DNA of 64,000 bases from positions 1,591,267 to 1,655,266 of the forward strand of contig OZ234502.1 of assembly GCA_965153455.1 (NCBI GenBank). Direction: 5' to 3'. A program made the translations under genes and the position numbers. The stretch is from Sphagnum compactum. Taxonomy: Eukaryota > Bryophyta > Sphagnopsida > Sphagnales. Numbering within the stretch: the stretch's first letter is position 1; the number at the start of each line of letters is the position of its first letter. Shown piece after piece: positions 23,700 to 34,186 of the stretch. The notes beneath the pieces were generated by a model. The model saw nothing but the letters and a program-made list of their open reading frames with translations, did no database searches and was not told the origin of the DNA.

Positions 23700-24205
23700 A
23701 TTCTTGATGCAACCAATGTTCCAAATATCTAAGGCTCTTATACAATATTTTCAATATTTTCAAAACTATTGAAATGACGACAAATTACATGATTGAGAAT
23801 TATTTGATATAAAACTTTCGTGGAGCTCTTACAATATCTTTTGTGCTTCCTTTATGGTTACATAACATCAAAATTTGTTGTCTTAACCCATGTGGTACAA
23901 TATTCCATCCCATATTGTTTTTAAGGTTTTGTTCATTTTGCCAACCTCTGTTTGTGAATGTTGGTCAAAATTCTTGGCATCTGACTTGTCTACGTATAAT
24001 TTTTGACCTCTTCCAGCCATACTAGTTGTAATTGAAATAATGTTGTGTCTATGGTTTGATCAGGTACCCCTATTGCTTCTGTAATATTTGATAGTCTAGA
24101 TAATGCATTCGCCACTACATGTGTATGTCCTAGTTTATATAGTATAATGAATTGATACTTTAGAAATGGAAGTAGCCATCTAGCAATATGTGAGTGATTT
24201 AACAT
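23700..24205 (-). pseudogene. Ty3/gypsy fragment: RNase H end to integrase start
   Basis: Minus strand reads IARWLLPFLKYQFIILYKLG, HTHVVANALSRLSNITEAIG, VPDQTIDTTLFQLQLVWLEE, then QMPRILTNIHKQRLAK and TTKEAQKIL-like remnants. These are the RNase H terminal box (usually VVADALSRL, here VVANALSRL) and the linker to integrase. No RT or LTR accompanies it, so it is a truncated second gypsy copy. Confidence 0.82.
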
Positions 24206-24415
24206 GTCTTCCTTGAGGCCTATAATACCTCACAACATGTTTAAGGTGGACTATGTTTTAGTGATTGATATTACAATGAGTTATTAGGTTGCATTTGTAA
24301 TATAATGAATTTGATAAGAAAGTAGAGAGCATGCATTCACAATGATATGAACTAAAAATGTCACCCAAAAAAAACCTTAATCAAGGCCAAGGAAAAGTTC
24401 ACCAATTTACAAGCA

Positions 24416-25185
24416 TGTTGGCAAGCTATGGTCTATACAAAAAATTGTCACAGTTTGATAGTTTATATTACCTATCCAAGTTTCATGCATCATGGTGGAA
24501 ATTTGGAAAATAATTATCACTAGAAGTTTGTAAAAGATGATGGTTCATATCCCAATCTAGCATTATGTCGTGAAATTAATGCACATACGAATGATATAAT
24601 AGTCCAACAAAGTATTATTTTGATTTGGAGAGTCCGGTCACATTTTTGCAATTCCAACAAAAGGACTAAGAATTACTACATTTAATAATAAATTTTACAC
24701 CTACATTAAAAAAACCATAAAAAAAAATCTTTTTCATCAAAGTTTTCAATTTTTCTTCAAGTCGTGGAATTTAAATAAGATGATTTAAAAATGTTCATTA
24801 GTACATTATGGTATGAAAATGTTGATGATTATGATTTTTTAGGTTGGAAAATGTTCTTCCATTGAAGATTTACTTGGGCTGAGTGTTTTTTTAATCATTT
24901 GACAAAAATAAGATGAAGTTTTGAATTTTTAAAAAAATAGAAAACTACTGTTTAATAAGGGTTTTTAAAAAACCTTTATTACATTATTAGTGTACATTTA
25001 CACAAATGTACAATTATGTTTCAATTTCATATTCATAATTTTTGTGACTTAATTTTGAAGGCCAAATCATTTATATGTGATCTTTAAAATTATTCAAAGT
25101 GAGTGAAATCTTATGTGTTGCTACTTTTGATACTATATGTAATTCAAAATTTGGCACAAATTGTGTAGACCATAGCTTACCAACA
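24416..25185. mobile_element. Inverted-repeat (MITE-like) element, 770 bp
   Basis: The left end TGTTGGCAAGCTATGGTCTA... (25 bases) matches the complement of the right end (25,161-25,185) at 23 of 25 positions. The interior is AT-rich, without coding. A convincing target duplication was not seen. Confidence 0.6.
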
Positions 25186-25755
25186 CCCGCAACATGTTAT
25201 GAGAAACCAAATTGAACTCCTTTATTTCCAATGAGTGTCAACTCTTCTTCACCCATCCAAATTAACAAACATAGGCTTGTTGAAAAGCTAATTACTGAAC
25301 ATTTATGCTACCAAGTTCCAAACTCTACAATATAGTGGTGATTGGAATGTCCACCCCCAAAGTTACTAAATCTAAATTGGACCCACAACAGACCCCCTTT
25401 ACTTCCAACAATTATATCTCTCCAATGAAAAGTTCAATGAAACTGATTTTTTTCAAGAAAATGCTTTAGGTATTAATATAACATTGTCTCAAAATTTAGA
25501 GGAATTTATTGCTACAGTCAATAGATCTCAAATTTAAAATGAAAATTCTAAAGGCTACTTCAAGGCAAAAAGAGTATTCTATACATAGTGTTTCTTCTCA
25601 TTCCTCAAACACCAAACATTCTACCATCCTCAATGTAACACCTCCTTTGGAATAAATCCTCTCCAAATCATAAGTCACTCTCCTAAATAAGAGCAAGAGA
25701 AAGTGAAAGAAAAGGGGAGCTTTGCATGAGTCCCCTCTTGGCCAATGAAGGTTAA
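25186..25755. other. LTR-like non-coding DNA
   Basis: It contains GTTGAAAAGCTAATTACTGA and later GGCCAATGAAGG. Comparable phrases recur at 31,818 (GTTGGAAAGCTAATC) and in the 190-bp repeats at 47.8-48.4 kb, each upstream of a GHYRWL module. This stretch and 29,167-29,640 were probably contiguous before the two insertions now between them. Confidence 0.4.
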
Positions 25756-26523
25756 GGGTCCATTCATGATTGGGGTACCAAAAAGGAGTGTTTAACTGGA
25801 AAAAGGACTACAAAGAAGAACTTTGGATTTTTGTTTATCTTACATTATTATAATTGTAGTGGATTGTTGTATGCCAATACATAAAATGATGTCTTCTTAA
25901 ATTAATAAAAATATTAAAACATAACTTGGATACTATGTTAATGTCATTTTGAGTCCTATAAACTAAAGGAATCAAGTGTCTAAAGTACATTTTAAAAAAG
26001 TAACCAAAAGGAAGGCATAAAATCATACAATTGATTTCAAATTTTTTGTACAATGAAGACATGCCCCTTCTATGAAAGTACATGTTCATTGGATGAACTT
26101 GATGAAAAACCAAGTCATTCAAAAATTTCAAAGTCTTGAAATTTTGAAGGAAAGGGCTGCAAGGCAAAATATTCATTTTAAAAACCATTTGATAATAAAC
26201 TTATGTTCAATAAGTTCAAAATGTTTAGCTTTAGATGTAGGTCACATGTGTAGGAAATAAACATGCCAAAAAAATGTTTGGTTGTCCATTGAAATTCATT
26301 TTGGGATTTTATGGGATTTTTTGCATTTTTTGCATTAAACTAAAATATTCATACACAATTATGTATGATTGTGAAAAATCACCATTAACACATGAATTAC
26401 CTTATATTGGACTATTCAATTTTTCTCACTTAAGTTTGTTTCATGTAAATGTTGTTTGTAAATAGTAGCCCTAAAAAGTCCTTAAGTCCTTCCTTTTTTG
26501 GTACCCCAACCATGAATGGACCC
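25756..26523. mobile_element. Foldback/inverted-repeat element, ~770 bp
   Basis: Left GGGTCCATTCATGATTGGGG TACC and right (complement) GGGTCCATTCATGGTTGGGG TACC form ~33-bp inverted ends. The flank TGAAGG before the element (25,746-25,751) recurs after it once the CACTA element is subtracted (TGA at 26,524-26,526 continuing AGG at 29,167). That would be a 6-bp or longer duplication. The interior (a 117-codon minus-strand frame, 25,835-26,188) has no recognised protein. Confidence 0.6.
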
Positions 26524-26819
26524 TGACACTACTAGAAACCTTGTCATTTGCAACTAGTCACTATGCAACTAGCATGCAACTAGTTGTAGTTTATAACTAT
26601 CTTAGTCATGTTTGCAACTACAAATTTGGTATTGTATAATTTTTGGGCCATACGGTTGTGTGTCCAACTAACATGCAACTAAATGTGTACAACATGGACA
26701 CGTGTCATAAAAATAATGGCCTAAACTTATACATACTTAAATTATTATACTTAATATATCTACATATGCTATATATAATAGTATTATGTACTTCTAGTAC
26801 TAAGGGGTTTAAAATAACC

Positions 26820-27540
26820 TCTAAACTAAAATAACCTAGGTTAAAATAACCATGGTTAAACTAACCTAGGCTAAATAAACTAAAAAGTTAAACTAACCAT
26901 GGCTAAATTAAGTTAGGCTAAACCAATTATGGCTAATTTAAATTAAGTCAAATGAAATCAAGTTAAATTAACCATGGTTAAATTAAGCTAAACTAAACTA
27001 ATTATGGCTAAATTAAATTAAATTAAATTAAGCTAAACTAACCATAGTTAAATTAAGTTATGCTAAAATAATTATGGTTAAATTAAATTAGGTTAAAATT
27101 AACCATGGTTAAATTTATTAGATTAAACCGATTATGCTTAAGTTAAATTCATTTAAATTAACTATGGCTAAATTAAGTTAGGCCAAACTAATTATGGCTA
27201 AATCAAGTTAGGCTAAATTAAATTAGATTATATTAATTATGGCTAAACTAAATTAAGTTAAATTAAACTAGGCTAAAATAAATATGGCTAAAGTAAGTTA
27301 TGCCAAATTAATTATGGCTAAATTAAGTTAGGTTATAATATTTGTGGCTAAACTAAATTAAGCTAAATTAAATTAGGATAAAATAAATATGGTTAAATTA
27401 AATTATGCTAAAATATTTATGGCTAAACTAAATTAGGCTAAAATTAATAGTGGTTAAATTAAGTTAGGTTAAATTAATTATTATTAAACTAAATTATGTT
27501 CAATTAAATTAATTTAAAACTAAACCATGGTTTAAATATG
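26820..27540. repeat. Degenerate GGCTAAATTAAGTTA array inside the CACTA element
   Basis: About 700 bp are built from variants of TTATGGCTAAATTAAGTTA and AACCATGGTTAA, with loose ~30-bp periodicity. No coding potential. Confidence 0.7.
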
Positions 27541-28639
27541 TTTGACTTTATTTTATTTTGGAATTTTTTTTCAGAAAATGTACATTTGATTAAACAAAAA
27601 ATTATTCAAAATCAATTAATATGATAATATTTTAAAAATTATTATAAATAATCATAATTATTAATTAAATTTTTATTATAACTACAGTGATAATCAATTA
27701 TATATATAATCAATAGGTATTATATATTTAAATTTTATTATTTATGTTAAAATATTAATGTAAATAGGTTGCACTAATTAACCTACAAGTATACAAACGT
27801 CCTCAACTAATTATTAAATTAAACTAGATAATAGTATTAAAATCATATTTTCATTAAGTAATCATAATTACTAAAAATATCCTATAATCACCTTTGAAGT
27901 GCAAAAGAAAAGGAGTAATGAAACACTGACAAGAAGAAAAATAAGCTTTCCAAGTTATAAAACATTTTGTTTTTTTCTTTGGACCCCTCCTACTTTCAAA
28001 GCTCATAACTTTCTTATTTCTTATTCATTTTAAACGATTTAAAGTGTTATAGGAGCGCCATCTGAAGTCCTAAAAATCACATTGAAACTCTAATAGCAAA
28101 AAAACAACATAAAATGAACTTTCTGGGTGTTTAAGAACCAGCCTTTGTAGTGTTCAATAGTTTCTTTTTTGAGTTTTTTGACCCCCTTTACTTTGGGGGG
28201 CCATAACTTTCTCATTTTTAATCTTTTTTCAACGATTCTTAGTGTGTTAGATGTGCCAAGAGGAGGGCTTCAAGTTTTGTTTGGACACCAAAAGCAACAG
28301 AGCCCTCCCCTGGCTGGTATACTTTAATACAGTAGTTGCATCTAATGTGCAACTAGGTTGGTTCATGAGGTTTGTAATGGAATGTTTTAACCCATATTCT
28401 TTGGCTTCCAATTCTATTTGGCTCAGTATATAAGTAGGAGCAATAGTTATGTTGAAACCAAATACCAAGTGCCATTGGGGATGAGTGAATGAAAAAAACT
28501 TGACCTTTACGAAATGGTCAAACCTAAAAATAAAATTGGATTATTCTAAACCTACTTATATAACCTATTTTTCAACCTATTTACATACTTAAATAAACAT
28601 ACTTACTTAATAGGTTTTAATTATTATCTACTTACCTAG

Positions 28640-28930
28640 GCACCACGTGTCAACATCTTATTAGCCATAAATTGGATGACGTAGATTTCATTAATTAATA
28701 TTTAAAAATTTAAAAATAGGTGGACCTTGATTGCCACGTGTCACCATATAATTGGTGTTAAAATGAACACGTGTCAAATGGTCAATGAATGTTCCATGGT
28801 GTGCCACGTGTCATCATCCTAGTGGCAAAAACTTTAATGATTGAGATTAATCCAATGAATTTTTAATTTTGAAAACACAAAAATTTTAATAATGACACGT
28901 GTCCACAAGCTAGTTGTCTAATTTTTAAAC
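28640..28930. promoter_or_regulatory. Cluster of CACGTG (G-box/ABRE-like) words
   Basis: CACGTGTC or GACACGTG-type cores occur at about 28,644, 28,735, 28,768, 28,805 and 28,894. In plants CACGTG is a bZIP/bHLH target. Whether these are functional here or simply a feature of the transposon is unknown; similar words occur in the CACTA element at 42.5-45.2 kb. Confidence 0.5.
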
Positions 28931-29166
28931 ATGTGTCATATTTTGATTAGTTGCACATAAGGTGCAACTCATTTGGATTAGTATGTATGTATGAACATGT
29001 ATATTATCACCGTATATACATGTTGCATACGTAGTGTCGCATGCAACAACATGTCATGTGCAACTTGTCTTAGGCAACTACACAAATTTACAGTTGCATG
29101 TGTTGCATGCAACTGAATTTTAGTTGCAAACGACAGTTGCAAAACCCAAAATTTCTAGTAGTGTGA

Positions 29167-29640
29167 AGGGAAATCCTTCTTTGCTAAGTCTCCACCAATC
29201 AATTATCTCCTTAAGCTCAATGAACCAATGAACTTGATGAGAAGATCCATCATATTCCTTTCTCCTCCAATCATATGCCCTCAACATCCCATGAACCAAT
29301 AACAATTAGGGAATTAGTCATCCCCAATCAAATTAGGATGGGATTCCCACATGCAATGGGAATATTATACTTACTTAGTAGTTATTACTTTAATAGTATT
29401 GATTACTTGTGCAATACATGGTTAAATTAAGAAATAGGTTTAAGACTAACATTAGATCAAGTTACTAACATTTTAATCCACCATTAATTTCTAAGATTTT
29501 ATCAATGTTGTCAAACCTAAGGCACTCCACTTGGTCATACTTGTTCAACGTCACATCAACGATCAAAAATCACATTTTTAAATCATAATTACAAGTTTAT
29601 TCAAACTAAGTCTTTCTAATATGACAACTATTTTCTTTTG
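29167..29640. other. LTR-like upstream region of module copy 1
   Basis: No coding. It contains GAACCAATGAACTTGATGAG and CCCATGAACCAATAACAATT, similar in wording to 32,380-32,420 (CTTCATGAACCAATGAGAAT). It precedes the short ORF at 29,650, as the equivalent DNA precedes copies 2 and 3. Confidence 0.4.
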
Positions 29641-29649
29641 CATCAACAC

Positions 29650-30066
29650 ATGGTGAACTTTTTTAAAACAAGTGAAGCTGAAGCCATACCAGTCGATGAA
29701 GAACATTTGATCAACTTTGAAACACTAGATCTAAACCTGACGCAACAACTAAAATGTGAAAAAGAACCACCTAAAAAAAGTTATGCACACTAGAGTGGAT
29801 CAATTAGTGTGGGATTGTCCACCACTTCCTTTTAATGCTCATACCTAGCCATTTACTTAGAGTTTGTTCCTACTTTCCAAAATGGGTTTGGGAGGTTTAT
29901 TGAATGTTAAGCCAAGGATGGTGGTGTGCGTCTATTTTTAAAGACCTAGGTTCCTAGTGATGGGCACTATTGTTGGCTCAAGGGTCCATTTGACATCCTT
30001 TTGATGGAACGAGCTAAGGATGATGTTCGTACAATTTGTTGACTTTTCAACTTCTTATAGTTGCAC
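29650..30066 (+). pseudogene. GHYRWL-module ORF, copy 1 (broken)
   Basis: From ATG at 29,650 the frame reads MVNFFKTSEAEAIPVDEEHL and NLTQQLKCEKEPPKKSYAH, then stops and shifts. Later remnants are FGRFIEC, VPSDGHYCWLKGPF, LLMERAKDDVRTI and LFNFL. The last part matches copies 2 (33,061) and 3 (48,945): GHYRWL-GP followed by a basic RTIRRILDFLQL-type end. This is the most decayed copy (at least six lesions). The function is unknown to me. Its repeated placement after LTR-like DNA suggests the first exon or ORF of a mobile element family. Confidence 0.6.
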
Positions 30067-30620
30067 AATTCTAAATTATTTACTAAACTATGGTCCACCT
30101 AAGGTTACTCGAATGACAAAATTGCCATTTAATTTGATCTCAACAAGATCATAAGAATATTAGCATTTGAAGTTAAATCATGATGCTCTAAAGCTAGTGT
30201 TTTAGAAACCTTATGAATTAATCATCATTACTCAAAGATAATTTTACAAGATTTCTTCAACACTATCACTAGTGAATGTTAAACCTTGAGTGTTCATCAC
30301 GGGCTTCTATTCCATAATATCAATAAAACATGATATATTCCGTAACCATTACCCAATTCCACCTTCTAGCAACACTAAGAAGATGATGGTCCTTCATTTT
30401 ATGAAAGACTAAATTAAAATTTTAATTAATCCCTAGGAAGGTGAGTATGACATGTTTTCTCAAATTTAACACGCACACAATTTGTTCAAGTTAAATTAAT
30501 AAGCTTTGATTGACTTGGGAAGCTTATATGAGCTAGAATTTTCCTAAATGCAATTTTCACCTATCTTAAATTATTAATATTCGAAGGAATAATTAATAAA
30601 GAGGCCTTGGGAAATGATAG
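30067..30620. other. Downstream region of module copy 1
   Basis: No coding recognised. GGGCTTCTATTCCATAATAT near 30,301 resembles GGGCTTGTATTCCCAATATA near 33,747 after copy 2, so homology between the two loci extends beyond the ORF. Confidence 0.45.
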
Positions 30621-30624
30621 ATGT

Positions 30625-30730
30625 GAATCATGGCTCACACAATACGACCTGAAACCTATGGTTTGTTCACTAGATAGACCAGAGCCATATGATCAACATA
30701 AAACACAAACTTATTACCGAGTAGGTAATG
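30625..30730 (-). pseudogene. Short Ty3/gypsy RNase H fragment
   Basis: Minus strand reads HYLLGNKFVFYVDHMALVYL, VNKP, a stop, then VSGRIV. This is a near-consensus piece of the RNase H box, less decayed than the copy at 10.6-10.9 kb. It is cut off at 30,729-30,730 where LTR-like sequence (TGTCACAACCC) begins. Confidence 0.85.
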
Positions 30731-31530
30731 TCACAACCCTAACATTGGGTTTATGATTAAGTGTGGAATGTAAGGGCCCATGAAGCCAAGAGAATGTGAT
30801 TAGGTGTGAAACACACTTTCACAAGTGGGGGATAGTCTAGGGGATGGAGCCTGATGACTCCCAAGTGCATTCCCACTTTGGGAGTTACACTCGTGCTGGA
30901 GTTGCGAATGTTTAGAGCCTTGGTTGGAAAGGCAACAAAATACCAAACTAGGCCCTTAAGACACCATTAAAAAGGTCTTAAAGCGTAGATGCTTAAAATG
31001 CCCTCGTATTATTCATTTAAACCTAATTTGCATGAGGTATGATCAAAAGAAGGGGTGGTAGTCAAATTAGGAATTTGACTTCTGACCACAAACCCCTTGA
31101 AAGCAAGGGTCAAATGATCTCTGATTGGGGCATGCTATCATAGCCCTCAAAGATCTTTTTGAGGGCTATAAGATATTGTGCTCTCATTATAAAGACAGAT
31201 TTGATTTTTAGAAGAGGCATAGAATATACTATAGGGAGGGGAGTGGTGCCTCCTCCCTAAGGTTGTGGGCCGTGTAAAGCTTGTGCTTGAGGTTGCCCCT
31301 ACTAAATTTGTCACACCACTTCTATTCAACTTGCATTAACTGCCTTCTTTTCTTGGTTATGCAGGTTGATCTCATCTTGAACTTTCATTCGAAAGTTCAT
31401 CCCAGTGCCATCCTGAAGCTCCAACACGGCCTTTTACCCCCAAAGTGTTGCGAATTTGAGTTCAGCCGATCAAGCCCATAACTTAGACAAAGATAAGAAG
31501 AAGACTCAAGTGTAAGGAATTCTTGCACAT
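30729..31530 (+). repeat. LTR-like segment with promoter signals
   Basis: It begins TGTCACAACCCTAACATTGG at the break in the RNase H fragment. It contains a hairpin TAGCCCTCAAA/TTTGAGGGCTA (31,141-31,168), a TATA-like ATTATAAAG at 31,187-31,195, and then a pyrimidine-rich tract ending TTATGCAG at about 31,365. Start word, abrupt junction and TATA suggest an LTR, perhaps solo or truncated. No matching 5-bp duplication or right end was found. Confidence 0.45.
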
Positions 31531-33060
31531 TTTCCACATGAAGATATGCACTCACAAAACTCACTTGGGGGTGGAACTACTATGTAGTTGTATTCTAACA
31601 AGTTAAGTTGATTCAATGGAATGTAATGAATTTCACTAAGAATTTAATGCGTTGTGTCCACTTGGAAGATACCAAGACATTTTGGAAGAATCAAAACTCA
31701 CCATGATGGAATGTGAAGGAACATTGTGTTGATGCTTAATCAATGTTCACACTTGATAGTTGACCCCCTTTTGTTCCATTCCTCATAATATCTTCATACA
31801 ATCTCTTAATCTAACATGCATAGGGTTGTTGGAAAGCTAATCTTTAAGGAACAATGCTACAAAATCTTATAAGTTTTTATTTCGAAAATCAAAAGTTATG
31901 CCTCAAAACTAAAAGTTATTTTGACCAGATTTGAGAAAAACAAGATAGCTTCAACCCCCTCTACTTTCGACAAGTGTAGCTCCCTTGCAGTAACCCTGAT
32001 GATGTTGAAATTTTGAAATAACGTTTTACACCTCCTACAATAAAACTATTTGAAGTTTGAGACAAATCCAATGGTGGATCTAAGAAGAACAATTATTTTA
32101 ATAAAAAATTCAGAAGATTGTTCATGGAAATCCCTTCATGAACTCCCCTACAACTATTTGTTACACACAACTTCCTTCCATGTTTTCTTATTTGCACACA
32201 TTTTTTTTTCATGAACGACACTTCTTCACACATAACAACTAGTTTTCCTCTAGCACACTCATTCTCCTCCTCTTCTCAAGGAAACACACAAGATAAAACT
32301 CCTCTCAACCCAAGCTTCCCATGACCCCTCCTTGAGCTTGTTCTCCTTGTCCAATGGAAGTTGTGAAAATCTTTCCTTCCAATCAATGGCCTCATCATCC
32401 TTCATGAACCAATGAGAATCAAGAATGATTTGTTCTCCAATGGAATTTAGGATGAGAATTTTTGTGTTCAATGAAACACTAAGAGGGTTCCATCCTCTAA
32501 TCAAATAGGATGATAATCCTCATGATTAATGGAATTAAAAGACTCATCCTTTTCCCTATCTTGGACATCTGGATGGGGTTCTTAAATTCGATCATTGTCA
32601 ATTTTGTCCGTTTGACTTTAACATCCTACTTTTTCATCCTAATTATTTCAAGTAACTAATTATTTGTATAATTTATCAGTAGTAATAAATAACATCCTTA
32701 AGTTCCCATTTGACTAAATCAACTCAATGGTAATAGTAACATTTATGTGTACCATTTACTCTTTTAATATTCCTTAGTTATTCCTTATCGTGTACTAATT
32801 AATTATGTAGTACATAGTAAATTAGAATTAAATTTGAAATTACAAAGATTCCCATGTACATTTAGATCCATTATCGATATTAGGGCTTCACGAATCCATT
32901 AGAACTAGGATGTTTGGGTTTTCATGAAGTTTCGCCATCATTGCCATGCCTTACGCCTATCCTAATTTCTTGAATAAAAGCATCGACCTCTTTCAAATGG
33001 AAATACCAAATTGTTTCGGCTACCCTTTCGATTTTTGTTGATACAGGTGAAAATTTAGTC
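31531..33060. other. LTR-like upstream region of module copy 2
   Basis: No gene. GGAAAGCTAATCTTTAAGGA (31,835) and CCTTCATGAACCAATGAGAA (about 32,400) recall the regions upstream of copies 1 and 3. Immediately before the ATG at 33,061 lies GATACAGGTGAAAATTTAGTC; no clear TATA box was placed. Confidence 0.4.
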
Positions 33061-33514
33061 ATGGTGGATGATGTTGCTACGCCCTTGAATCCTCCAGTTG
33101 TGCCAATAGAAGAGGAAGAACTTGAAGAAGCATCGCTTAACGTGAATGTCTCTCAACGGTCGTGTGAAGAAACGTCTAGAAAAATGGTGCGCACTCAAAT
33201 CGATCGTTCGGCATGGGATCATTGATTGTCTCCTAACCCACATGCTTTAACGATCTACTTAAAATTTGTTCATGCTCGTGGAGCCACGCCAAAAAGGTTT
33301 GAAGAATGTTAATGTGAAAATGACGATGTTCATCTTCATTGTCGAACTTGGGTTCCTGGTGATGGCCATTATCGTTGGCTATGAGGCCCAATCAACCCCC
33401 TTACCATGGAGCGTCAAGGCGATGATGCTAACTCGCATCGTTCGTCGCATTCACTTACCCTAACTTACCCTAACTCGCACCATTCGTCGCATTTTGGATT
33501 TTTTGCAGTTGTGA
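33061..33514 (+). pseudogene. GHYRWL-module ORF, copy 2 (broken)
   Basis: MVDDVATPLNPPVVPIEEEE opens a 150-residue product: an acidic N-terminus, then QIDRSAWDH, a stop, LSPNPHALTIYLKFVHARGA, CENDDVHLHCRTWVPGDGHY, RWL, a stop, GPINPLTMERQGDD, and in another frame LTRTIRRILDFLQL before TGA at 33,512-33,514. Two stops and two frameshifts. Acidic start, aromatic/basic GHYRWL-GPI and a helical RTIRRILDFLQL end are shared with copy 3. Unknown function; an unrecognised coding block follows from 34.16 kb. Confidence 0.65.
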
Positions 33515-34160
33515 TCTATCCCCTTTAAGTCGTTTACTAAGTTGTAATTCACTTGAGGCTACTCAGGTGGAAATGTTAGTAATTAAATTCGATCTTGATA
33601 CTATTTAAAAGCCTGATAGAAATGAAGACTGAATAAGGATGTAGTAGGACTACATCTTAGAAATCTTATAAGTACATCATTAGTGCTTAAAGATTATTCT
33701 ACAAACTAATTTAATATTGTCATGGCGAAATGTTAATGTTAATTATGGGCTTGTATTCCCAATATATCCGTAAAACCACATCTAATTCTACATCCCTTTT
33801 CATTTCTTTACAACATAAAAAGGATAATGCACTCTATAAGGTTTACTAGGTCCTAAAATTAACTAAGCGCGACATCAATTTAAATAAAAAGGTTCTCTGC
33901 AAAATATCCAAAGGCTAATTCAACTATTAATAAGAGGTTTATAAGGATTCAAATCATTATTACTAAGGAAAATTATGGAACTAAAGCTTAATAACTTGTT
34001 GAATTATAATCCATGGCTCGCATTAAGCCTACAAGGTATGGATTTTCAAAATCATTTTCGTGCAAAATCCATGTTACATGCCTTGCTTGAGGTGCTAGGA
34101 ATGATTTAACATGTTTTATTAGTTTTGTGTAGAACTTCGAAGCATCTTTAGCAACTATGT
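33515..34160. other. Non-coding, intron- or UTR-like
   Basis: No open frame with recognised content. Part of it resembles DNA after copy 1 (see 30,067-30,620). Confidence 0.4.
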
Positions 34161-34186
34161 TCGTAGTTTGATCAGTTAAAGAATGT

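Larger units (their letters stand above)
26527..29163. mobile_element. Complete non-autonomous CACTA element (2,637 bp)
   Basis: Ends are CACTACTAGAAA and TTTCTAGTAGTG (perfect 12-bp inverted repeat), flanked by TGA at 26,524-26,526 and TGA at 29,164-29,166. A 3-bp duplication with CACTA ends is diagnostic of the CACTA/EnSpm superfamily. Subterminal DNA on both sides is packed with GCAACTA/TAGTTGC motifs, the usual transposase-binding type. The interior holds an AT-rich tandem array (26,820-27,540), a CACGTGTC cluster (28,640-28,930) and no transposase, so it depends on a helper. It is inserted right beside the foldback element ending at 26,523. Confidence 0.92.
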
